This document shows, in pieces, positions 1 to 5,529 of a stretch of 64,000 nt of DNA. Made by a program: the position numbers and the translations under genes. Within the stretch, counting starts at the first letter, position 1. The number at the start of each line of letters is the position of its first letter. This DNA is from RGIG3159 sp034927685 (lineage in GTDB: Bacteria > Bacillota > Clostridia > Oscillospirales > Oscillospiraceae): positions 1 to 64,000 of the forward strand of contig JAYFPO010000012.1 in NCBI GenBank assembly GCA_034927685.1, read 5' to 3'. Under the pieces are notes generated by a model. It was given only the letters and a program-made list of their open reading frames with translations, was not told the DNA's origin and did no database searches.

Positions 1-439
1 ATGGCTCTTCCAACCGCTCATATACTTGCTTTTGCGATCGGAAAAAGTGCTTATCCTGCTCTGCCGGAACAACAACCAGTTCCTTGCTGAATTCCACATA
101 AGTGTTTTCAAGCAAGGTTCGGAATGGGCGTTTGGGATTTGTGAATCTCTCCGTTAAATCCTCGACTGGCTCGAGTGTTCTTAGCCCTTGATAGTTTCCG
201 GTACTTGAAAGTACCGTGTCCATGTATAAGCCGACCGCAGGGTTCTGTGGCTCAAGAGCTCGTATTAGGGAAACAATCTCCTGCGCCAAAATTTTATGTT
301 TATCAGCTTTGTGCGGATCAGTAGATTTTGAAAGAACGTCGGCAAAGCGCAAAGCATCCTCAACATCAACAGGCATCGGCTCGGAATGCGCGCCGAATAG
401 CCTTATGGAGTAATTATAAAGCTGTGTTTGATGCGCCAT
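1..439 (-). CDS. Hypothetical protein, C-terminus beyond window edge
   Basis: An open minus-strand frame begins with ATG at 439 and is still open at base 1, giving at least 146 residues (MAHQTQLYNYS...). I do not recognise the family. The product looks soluble and charged, with no membrane segment or signal peptide in the visible part. The start overlaps the end of the recombinase fragment in another frame, and the first bases (ATGGCGCATC) lie where recombinase-like coding sequence is still recognisable, so this start may be an accident of a deletion junction. No good ribosome-binding site precedes it. It may therefore be a 5'-truncated gene joined to the recombinase remnant rather than an intact gene. 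Confidence 0.5.
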   Translation of the reverse strand, partial: MAHQTQLYNYSIRLFGAHSEPMPVDVEDALRFADVLSKSTDPHKADKHKILAQEIVSLIRALEPQNPAVGLYMDTVLSSTGNYQGLRTLEPVEDLTERFTNPKRPFRTLLENTYVEFSKELVVVPAEQDKHFFRSQKQVYERLEEP

Positions 440-909
440 TTCTGATTCTCACTGGCCGACAGGCTTTCCTCCTGCGCGTAAGAAGCCAGGATGGTCATCA
501 TCAGCTCGCCCTCGGCGCTTATGGTGTGGATATTCTGCTCCTCGAAGTACACATCTACACCCAGGCTTTTCAGTTCCCGAACCGTCTCCAGCAAAGTAAC
601 CGTGTTGCGGGCAAATCGTGATATGGACTTTATAATGACCATGTCCACGTTTCCCGCGCGGCACTCGGCCAGCAAGCGTTGAAATTCATCCCGGTTGTCC
701 TTCGTGCCCGTCAACGCCTCATCGGTGAACACACCGCAGTAGAGCCAGCCGGGATGTTGCTGGATAAGGTCGGAGTAGTAGCTGACCTGCGCCGAGAGCG
801 AATGGAGCATGGTGTCCTTGCCGGAGGATACCCGTGCGTATGCCGCCACGTGCTTCACTTTTGGCTGTGCGGGAATCCGAAATTCGACTCTTGTTACTTC
901 TCGTTCCAC
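403..909 (-). pseudogene. Serine recombinase, N-terminal fragment
   Basis: This frame encodes the catalytic resolvase domain of a large serine recombinase. YARVSS at residues 24-29 carries the nucleophilic serine (Ser28), and ISRFARN is the conserved arginine-rich motif. Recognisable family sequence ends at SENQKWRI, about residue 160, after which about eight unrelated residues precede a stop. Intact members have around 500 residues, with recombinase and zinc-ribbon domains that are absent here. It is therefore a truncated remnant and unlikely to recombine DNA alone. It lies downstream of a small SHOCT-like gene on the same strand, an arrangement I recall from clostridial prophage-like elements. 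It is on the opposite strand from the C-terminal recombinase remnant near 3.2-3.7 kb, so the two need not derive from one gene. Confidence 0.85.
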
Positions 910-968
910 TCATATCACTTCCTTGGTGTATTACATATTCGCTCTGAAACGCAGTGATAGCAAGGCTT

Positions 969-1130
969 TCAGCGATATATTGTGGACAAAGATAAGCCAT
1001 ATTTTTCGGCGAATATTGTATCAATCTCCATGTACTCTTTCTCCGAAATAATGCCTTTGGTGAGCATACCCCGCATGAGCGACATCGTTGCGTGATAGAG
1101 CGCCACGCGCTGGAACAGCTCTTCCGTCAT
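969..1130 (-). CDS. Small SHOCT-like protein
   Basis: A 53-residue protein starting MTEELFQR, with the ribosome site AAGGGGG 7 bases upstream. The middle (MLTKGIISEKEYMEIDTIFAEKYG) has the pattern of SHOCT-type short C-terminal helices: a turn 'GIISEKEY' followed by an amphipathic helix. Such small proteins often lie beside serine recombinases in clostridial mobile elements, and here the next gene is the recombinase fragment. Function is unknown; a role in oligomerisation or accessory to the recombinase is inference. The gene looks intact, although the sequence just upstream belongs to the deletion junction with the tape-measure remnant. Confidence 0.6.
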   Translation of the reverse strand: MTEELFQRVALYHATMSLMRGMLTKGIISEKEYMEIDTIFAEKYGLSLSTIYR

Positions 1131-1170
1131 TCCAGCGCCCCCTTGCGTCTGGCATTGGCGTAACAGGCAC

Positions 1171-1329
1171 GAGAGCAGTATTGGAGGGATCAAGCTTTAA
1201 GAGGCTGTTGACGTCTTTGAGTTGGGCCTGCGTCGACTTGATTTCTTTATTGACGCCCGCGAGCGCTTTGGATAGTCCTGTGGTGTCGCCGCCGATCTCA
1301 ACGGTGATGCCCTTAATTCTGTCGGCCAT
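1171..1329 (-). pseudogene. Phage tail tape-measure protein, N-terminal fragment
   Basis: The frame starts at ATG 1329 behind a strong GGAGG site and opens MADRIKGITVEIGGDTTGLS, then a K/Q-rich helical stretch ending LLKLDPSNTAL. This is the typical beginning of a siphophage tape-measure protein, which sets tail length and normally runs many hundreds of residues. Recognisable sequence stops after about 53 residues; the frame then runs into unrelated sequence upstream of the SHOCT-like gene. A large deletion has removed the rest. It follows the tail assembly chaperone remnant in normal phage order, but a regulator cassette lies between them. Confidence 0.8.
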
Positions 1330-1360
1330 ATGTAGCCTCCTTCCTTAAAAAATGCGCATG

Positions 1361-1392
1361 AAAAAGGCACCTGCCATTTCTGACAGATGCCT
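1361..1392 (-). terminator. Rho-independent terminator of the XRE/DUF6442 cassette
   Basis: On the minus strand AGGCATCTGTCA pairs with TGGCAGGTGCCT (12 bp, two G-T wobbles) around a GAAA loop and is followed by TTTTT. It lies just past the stop of the XRE gene and upstream of the tape-measure start, so it closes the regulator cassette. Confidence 0.8.
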
Positions 1393-1410
1393 CTCAACAA
1401 GCGTTAAAAT

Positions 1411-1620
1411 TTATTCGAAGTAAAATAAATCCTCGAACTTTTTGTCCAGTGCGATACAGAGAACTAACGCTAATTTTGCTGTAGGATTAAATTGTCCTGT
1501 TTCTATGGAACTAATTGTGTTACGAGATACGCCAACCATTTCAGCTAACTGAGCTTGGGATATTTGCTTGTCCGTTCGCGCTTCTTTTAAGCGATTCCTT
1601 AAAATCAACGCATCATTCAT
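1411..1620 (-). CDS. XRE-family transcriptional regulator
   Basis: A 69-residue Cro/CI-type helix-turn-helix protein (MNDALILRNRL...). The HTH lies at about residues 18-45 (ISQAQLAEMVGVSRNTISSIE); the tail LDKKFEDLFYFE is typical of small stand-alone XRE regulators. The start at 1620 overlaps the stop of the upstream DUF6442 gene as ATGA, so translation is probably coupled; longer in-frame starts would lie inside that gene. It most likely binds the CAAG-N4-CTTG repeats upstream of the pair and autoregulates, which is inference from position. The pair has its own promoter and terminator. Confidence 0.9.
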   Translation of the reverse strand: MNDALILRNRLKEARTDKQISQAQLAEMVGVSRNTISSIETGQFNPTAKLALVLCIALDKKFEDLFYFE

Positions 1621-1949
1621 AGACTTATTGCTCCTGTTAACTTCAAAATATACGCCACAAAGAACGCTACGAAACAAGCAATGTATAAGATGGTTATCCA
1701 CAATTCATGTTTGCGATGCAGCTTGATGTACTTCACAAGCATCAAAGTCGCGAGTATGCTGAAATAGATTGCCCAGGTACTTAAATTGGGTTTCCCGGTG
1801 AAGATGACTTCTAATACAGCAATTGCACAGCAAACAAGCATTCCTACCCGTCCGGCAATATTGCTTGCCTGATAAATCACTTCCAGTTCTGCAATATCTT
1901 TGTTCTTATTTTCTTTACGACTCTTTTCAAGGATATCTTCTTTCTTCAT
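1617..1949 (-). CDS. DUF6442-like small membrane protein
   Basis: A 110-residue protein starting MKKEDILEKSRKENKNKD, with GGAGG 7 bases before the start. The N-terminus is charged and predicted cytoplasmic, followed by three hydrophobic segments (about residues 33-50, 58-75 and 83-103) as expected of an integral membrane protein. This layout (KxDILxKSRxENKNxD start plus three helices) fits the DUF6442 family that commonly precedes an XRE gene in Bacillota. It is cotranscribed and translationally coupled with the XRE gene by an ATGA overlap. Function is unknown; membrane control of the regulator is a guess. Confidence 0.8.
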   Translation of the reverse strand: MKKEDILEKSRKENKNKDIAELEVIYQASNIAGRVGMLVCCAIAVLEVIFTGKPNLSTWAIYFSILATLMLVKYIKLHRKHELWITILYIACFVAFFVAYILKLTGAISL

Positions 1950-1971
1950 ATTGGAACCTCCAAATATTTAT

Positions 1972-2047
1972 GCCAAGTTTTCTTGACACTCGTATTGTAG
2001 CATGGCCAAGTTTACTTGTCAATACTTTGCGCCAAGTTTTATTGACA
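1972..2047 (-). repeat. Three operator-like repeats with CAAG-N4-CTTG dyads
   Basis: Three related 17-bp copies lie at 1972-1988, 2005-2021 and 2031-2047 (minus consensus TGTCAAGnAAACTTGGC). The first two contain a perfect CAAG-N4-CTTG dyad; the third is CAAT-N4-CTTG. They flank and overlap the promoter of the DUF6442/XRE pair, the expected place for autoregulatory XRE operators. Confidence 0.75.
1994..2022 (-). promoter_or_regulatory. Sigma-A-type promoter of DUF6442-XRE
   Basis: On the minus strand TTGACA (2022-2017) and TACAAT (1999-1994) are separated by 17 bases. The -35 overlaps one operator repeat, fitting repression by the encoded regulator. Confidence 0.8.
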
Positions 2048-2069
2048 TTATTTCGGGGGGGGGTGCCAA

Positions 2070-2234
2070 TCAGAACCGGTTCATATCTTCCTGTGTGGCG
2101 AGAACCGGATATTTATAGTCGTCGTTCCTGCTTTCCACGTACATATCGCCCACCATGCCGATGGTCAAAAGCTCAAGGTCCTGCATTGACAAGCCGATTT
2201 GTACGCAGCGGAGCAGGAACAACGCTGTCGTCAT
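2070..2234 (-). CDS. Tail assembly chaperone, frameshift (GT-like) part
   Basis: A short frame of 54 residues beginning MTTALFLLRCVQIG and ending EDMNRF. Its ATG overlaps the chaperone stop as ATGA. Upstream in this frame the sequence continues back (LRPTERE) to a slippery AAAAAAC at 2261-2255, so this frame is best read as the -1 frameshift extension of the tail chaperone, like lambda gpG-gpGT. It could also be made from its own ATG. In intact siphophages the extension recruits the tail tube protein to the tape measure. Here the partners are broken, so any product is probably non-functional. Confidence 0.7.
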   Translation of the reverse strand: MTTALFLLRCVQIGLSMQDLELLTIGMVGDMYVESRNDDYKYPVLATQEDMNRF

Positions 2235-2608
2235 TTCGCGTTCAGTCGGGCGAAGTTTTTTTTAGACTCCGATTCCGTCTGCACGTTGAGGCCCCACAGG
2301 TCAATGATCTGGGGCAGAATCTGATAGATGGAGAAGGTGTTGAAACCGTCCAGCCAGTCCTCCGGCGTGTCGGGCACTTCTGGGTCGGCGTGTTTTGCCA
2401 TTGCGTAGGCGATGTTCTCAAACATCTCAAGACTCAGCAGATCCAGCCCAGAGTTGTCCTCGTCATTTGCCTTGACGGATTTCTCCAGCGAACGCAGGTC
2501 CTTGTAGATGTCCCGCTGGAACTTGATCCTGTAAATGCGCGGAATGGCCGCCGAGGCCCGGAATTTGACAGGCTTTCCATCGATCTCGATTGTTTTACAA
2601 AGGCTCAT
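2231..2608 (-). CDS. Phage tail assembly chaperone (gpG-like)
   Basis: A 125-residue protein (MSLCKTIEIDGKPVKF...), with GAGGAGGTG before the ATG. It resembles the short tail assembly chaperones of Gram-positive siphophages: an opening beta segment with 'vkFraSaaipriYR', acidic helices in the middle, and a C-terminus 'pqiidLWglNvqtese' before an A-rich slippery stretch. It lies between the tail tube remnant and the tape-measure remnant, the normal place. The frame is intact, so this may be the only complete late gene of the decayed prophage. The slippery heptamer at 2261-2255 lies 8 codons before the stop. Confidence 0.8.
   Translation of the reverse strand: MSLCKTIEIDGKPVKFRASAAIPRIYRIKFQRDIYKDLRSLEKSVKANDEDNSGLDLLSLEMFENIAYAMAKHADPEVPDTPEDWLDGFNTFSIYQILPQIIDLWGLNVQTESESKKNFARLNAK
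2255..2261 (-). promoter_or_regulatory. Programmed -1 frameshift site (A AAA AAC)
   Basis: The zero frame reads TCT AAA AAA AAC TTC, so the X XXY YYZ heptamer A AAA AAC sits in the correct register. A -1 slip leads directly into LRPTERE and on to MTTALFLLRC, which looks like one continuous protein. Frameshifting at this position is a conserved feature of tailed-phage chaperones. Confidence 0.7.
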
Positions 2609-2621
2609 CGGTCACACCTCC

Positions 2622-2864
2622 TCAACCATTGCCGGTCGCGGCCGCCGCGTTGGGCTGATAGACCGCGTCATACCAGGCGGTATAGACAGCGTCGGTGGTG
2701 TTGTCGCCAGTCTTGGCCTTGACGTAGCCGTTGGCAAGCGGGCGGGCTTTGACAGAGAGTGCTTCCGTCTGCACCTCACGGGACTCCTCGTTGGTTTTGG
2801 ATTCGATCTTCGGACGGGAGGCCGAACAGTTGTACAGGACGTGGCGGATCTTTTTGACGTCAGC
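2622..2864 (-). pseudogene. Phage major tail tube protein, C-terminal fragment
   Basis: About 80 codons (ADVKKIRHVLYNC...AAATGNG, stop at 2622) resemble the C-terminal end of a siphophage tail tube protein. No start codon or N-terminal domain precedes it; the frame emerges directly from the gp10 remnant at about 2864. The parts between gp10 and this end have been deleted. It sits 13 bases upstream of the chaperone start, as in intact phages. Family assignment rests on context and recall of similar proteins rather than a diagnostic motif. Confidence 0.55.
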
Positions 2865-3039
2865 TCTTTTTGTAGGCACCGGTGTCCACAGGCGCGTTTG
2901 CCTGTATCTGCTTTTTGACCGTGTTTCCGGCATCCCGGACAGCCTGCTTCATATCGTCGGTGGCGACAGAAGCATACTCCGTCAGGCCCTTCATGATGGC
3001 GTTGACCATCCCGTCAATGCTGACAATGTCCTTTGACAC
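2860..3039 (-). pseudogene. HK97 gp10-like phage protein, N-terminal fragment
   Basis: Starting at GTG 3039 behind GAGGTGA, the frame reads MSKDIVSIDGMVNAIMKGL and then AVRDAGNTVKKQIQANAPVDTGAYKKS before a stop. The APVDTGAYKKS segment is typical of the HK97 gp10 head-tail connector family, where it is followed by about 80 further residues (usually SW...). Here it stops at the deletion junction into tail tube sequence (AAAAAGAGC|TGACGTC). About half of the protein is missing, so it is inactive. Confidence 0.75.
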
Positions 3040-3044
3040 GGGCG

Positions 3045-3215
3045 TCACCTCTTTTCCAGCTTGCAGTTGAATTTCAGACTGTTCCGTTTGTAGCCCATCG
3101 GATTCACATACACGATGTCGTAGATTTTATCTTGCGTGAGAATCCGGTATTTTGTGGGTTCCACGGCGGCAAGCTCGGTGCACCAGCGCGTGGTGAAATC
3201 CATAGACTCATCCGG
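3045..3215 (-). pseudogene. Phage head closure/adaptor protein, C-terminal fragment
   Basis: The last 55 or so codons (MDFTTRWCTEL...YDIVYVNPMGYKRNSLKFNCKLEKR, stop at 3045) match the C-terminal pattern of phage head closure proteins. Its stop overlaps the ribosome site of gp10. The N-terminal half is missing: at about 3215 the sequence changes to a plus-strand recombinase remnant. This junction marks the end of the recognisable phage module. Confidence 0.6.
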
Positions 3216-3672
3216 GTTCCTCGCCGCTTTCGACAATCTGCTTGACGGCAAGGATGCCCTTCTGGAAAACTGCGAACAGGTCAAGGCCAAGTATACGGAT
3301 TGTACTGCCATCGATGCTGAGCTTGCTGAGCTGCTCCGCGAGATCGATGTGGTCACGGAACTGACCCGGAAGTGTGTCGAGGAGAACGCCGCCAGCGCCC
3401 AGAATCAGGACGAGTACGCCGCCCGTTACAGCGGCTATGTTGAGCGGTATAACACCACCAAGTCAAAGGTTAAGGCGCTTGAACAGGAACGGACACTTCG
3501 GCTGGCACGGGCAGACGCTTTCGACCACTTCATTTTTGCCATTAGAAACATCGAAACCGCGCCCGATAGTTTTGACGACGCTCTCTGGCAAAAGGTCATC
3601 GACACGGTGACGGTGAAAAGCAACGGAACTCTGGTTTTCAAGTTCCAGAACGGCGTTGAAATAGAGAAATAA
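3216..3672 (+). pseudogene. Serine recombinase, C-terminal fragment
   Basis: About 150 codons (AFDNLLDGKDALLENC...FKFQNGVEIEK) match the C-terminal end of large serine recombinases from clostridial mobile elements: a long coiled-coil stretch (about DCTAIDAELAELLREIDVV to VKALEQERTLR), then the beta motif TVTVKSNGTLVFKFQNGVEI. The catalytic N-terminus, recombinase domain and zinc ribbon are absent. The open frame begins earlier (3136) but that part is antisense to phage sequence. A weak stem (3677-3684 with 3708-3715) follows the stop. Confidence 0.8.
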
Positions 3673-3825
3673 AAAGCAGCCCATCGCATGCGTCAGAAGG
3701 CGCGGCAATGGGCTGTTTGCTATTATGAGTGCAAGAGTACATGGCGCAAGCGGAGTGACAATCGTGCATTCTTGTTTCGGACAATCACCGATGGAAGTTG
3801 ATATAGATAACGTTACCTTCTATTC

Positions 3826-4149
3826 TTACGCGAGGCTTTCTTTTTTAATATCATCGGTGTGCGCGGTCAACATAGTCAGCGCATCCTGTCGGGCCCTTTC
3901 GTCCGCATTACGCGCAGCGATCAAAAGAACTTTCTCATATGCGGTCAGCTTGGACTCGTCCGGCTTTGCTCTGCCGACAATTTCGTCAAGAGCGACATCA
4001 AAACAGTCCGCGATTCTGATGAGCATATCTATCGATGGTTCTCTATCCCCGGTTTCATATCTTGAATAAACCACGGACGAGCAACCAATATAGTCAGCAA
4101 CGGCTTTTTGCGTAAGCCCTTTTGCTACTCGTATCTCTTTCAAATTCAT
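3826..4149 (-). CDS. XRE-family repressor, divergent to the recombinase operon
   Basis: A 107-residue protein. The chosen ATG (4149) gives MNLKEIRVAKGLTQKAVAD; a longer frame adds six residues with no better ribosome site. The HTH spans about residues 12-38 (TQKAVADYIGCSSVVYSRYETG). The C-terminal part (DESKLTAYEKVLLIAARNADERARQDALTML) is a predicted helix, probably for dimerisation. It is transcribed away from the second XRE gene, and the intergenic region carries four TACC-N5-GGTA sites. The layout resembles a CI/Cro-type switch controlling the recombinase operon; which protein binds which site is not determined. Confidence 0.85.
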   Translation of the reverse strand: MNLKEIRVAKGLTQKAVADYIGCSSVVYSRYETGDREPSIDMLIRIADCFDVALDEIVGRAKPDESKLTAYEKVLLIAARNADERARQDALTMLTAHTDDIKKESLA

Positions 4150-4176
4150 GGCCACACCCCCGCACATTTATTTTAT

Positions 4177-4264
4177 TACCATTGCGGAAATAAAGATATT
4201 ACCTTATTGGTATCTTTTGCTTGACGAAATACCGATATGGTATTATGCTTTTACCATATCGGTA
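4177..4264. promoter_or_regulatory. Four TACC-N5-GGTA operators
   Basis: Sites at 4177-4189 (TACC-ATTGC-GGAA, imperfect), 4200-4212 (TACC-TTATT-GGTA), 4230-4242 (TACC-GATAT-GGTA) and 4252-4264 (TACC-ATATC-GGTA). Centres lie 23, 30 and 22 bp apart, close to two or three helical turns. They fill the space between the divergent XRE genes; the third lies between the -35 and -10 of the plus-strand promoter. Confidence 0.85.
4221..4249 (+). promoter_or_regulatory. Promoter of the XRE-ATPase-recombinase operon
   Basis: TTGACG (4221-4226) and TATGCT (4244-4249) with a 17-base spacer. Operator three sits in the spacer and operator four just downstream, which fits tight repression. Confidence 0.6.
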
Positions 4265-4280
4265 ATACAGAGGTCGTTGT

Positions 4281-4496
4281 ATGTGTAGTTTACGAGCGAT
4301 TCGACAAGAGCAAAAACTCTCGCAAAAAGAACTCGCTGAAGCTGCGGGCCTTACTGCAGCAAGTATCAGCCGATATGAGACTGGGGACAGGAAGATTTCA
4401 GTGGATGTTGCTAAGCGGCTCTCCAAAGCCTTGAATACGAACTGGGCGTCGCTGTTCGAAGATCAATTGACCACGAAAGATGTGCAAGGAGAATGA
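4281..4496 (+). CDS. XRE-family regulator (Cro-like), first gene of the operon
   Basis: A 71-residue protein (MCSLRAIRQEQKLSQKEL...) with AGAGG before the ATG. The HTH spans about residues 12-40 (KLSQKELAEAAGLTAASISRYETGDR), followed by a short helix VAKRLSKALNTNWASLF. It opens the recombinase operon, and its stop overlaps the ATPase start as ATGA. Size and position suggest a Cro-like partner to the divergent XRE protein. In integrative elements such proteins often control the switch between integrated and excised states; that role here is inference. Confidence 0.85.
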   Translation: MCSLRAIRQEQKLSQKELAEAAGLTAASISRYETGDRKISVDVAKRLSKALNTNWASLFEDQLTTKDVQGE

Positions 4497-5524
4497 CGGA
4501 CGGAATGGGTGTAGACTTCAAATTTGAATACTTTTCGTCTATCAAACAGAAAGAGGTCGAGTGGCTTTGGTATCCCTATATACCATATGGGAAACTTTCG
4601 CTCCTCCAAGGCGATCCCGGAGAGGGAAAATCGACCTTTATTCTGAATGTGGCCACGCTTCTGACAAGAGGCGCTCCAATGCCGGACGGTTTCCGAGTGC
4701 CACAACCTCAAACAGTCATCTATCAATGTGCCGAAGACAATGTTGCGGATACTGTAAAACCGAGGCTCATCGCCGCTGACGCCGATTGCGAGAAGGTTGC
4801 ATATATTGTTGACGATTCCGGCCGCCTTACTCTGGAAGATGACCGCATTGAAGAGGCCATCATTCGTACCGAAGCCAGAATGTTTATTCTTGATCCTTTG
4901 CAGGCATTTCTCTCGCAGGATGGGGATATGCAGAGCGCTGGTCGGATGCGCGGTATTCTCGGAAAGCTGTCATTGATTGCCGCAAAGTACAATCGTGCCA
5001 TTGTCCTCATAGGTCATATGAACAAGGGCAACGGCGAAAACAGCATTTACCGCAGCCTTGGCAGCGTTGATATTGCGGCTATTGCCAGAAGCGTTCTAAT
5101 GATAAAAAGAGATGATACGGATTCACGGGTAAGGTATATGACGCCAATCAAGTCCAGCCTCTCCCCGGAAGGTAAAGCCATCGCATTCTCACTTGGAGGC
5201 GTCGATGGTTTCAAATGGATTGGTCGGTGCGACATCGACGCCTCTGACATTAAGGAATGCCGCGCACGGAAAAATGGGAAAAGAGCCGATATTGCGGAGT
5301 GCCTTATAGAAATATTGAGTGATCAGGATATGTTGAGCTCCGACATCCTCGCTGAAATGACCCAGCTTGGCGTTTCTCGACGGACAGAGTTCAATGTCAA
5401 AAAAGAAGTCGGTGTACAAGCCTACCGAAAAGAGAACGCCTGGTATTGGCGATTACCCGGAACACGCATGGGAAGCGGAATTTACCAAAAGCAAGATAAT
5501 ATCGATACAACGGAACAGAGGTGA
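4493..5524 (+). CDS. RepA-like AAA ATPase (AAA_25 type)
   Basis: A 343-residue RecA-fold ATPase. Walker A is GDPGEGKST at residues 40-48, followed by a conserved ISTP-like segment. Walker B is MFILDPLQAFL around residue 130, and VLIGHMNKG around residue 175 is the sensor-like motif. The C-terminal part (about 255-320) looks like a winged-helix region. Such proteins are RepA/DnaB-related replication or primase-partner ATPases carried on integrative elements and plasmids. It starts inside the XRE stop (ATGA) and ends beside the recombinase start, so the genes are probably translated in step. It may support replication of an excised circular form. No primase gene is visible. Confidence 0.85.
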   Translation: MTDGMGVDFKFEYFSSIKQKEVEWLWYPYIPYGKLSLLQGDPGEGKSTFILNVATLLTRGAPMPDGFRVPQPQTVIYQCAEDNVADTVKPRLIAADADCEKVAYIVDDSGRLTLEDDRIEEAIIRTEARMFILDPLQAFLSQDGDMQSAGRMRGILGKLSLIAAKYNRAIVLIGHMNKGNGENSIYRSLGSVDIAAIARSVLMIKRDDTDSRVRYMTPIKSSLSPEGKAIAFSLGGVDGFKWIGRCDIDASDIKECRARKNGKRADIAECLIEILSDQDMLSSDILAEMTQLGVSRRTEFNVKKEVGVQAYRKENAWYWRLPGTRMGSGIYQKQDNIDTTEQR

Positions 5525-5529
5525 CGACG

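Noticed and set aside
3136..3215. First 27 codons of the plus-strand recombinase frame
   Set aside because: This part is antisense to the phage head closure remnant; recombinase similarity begins only at about 3216.
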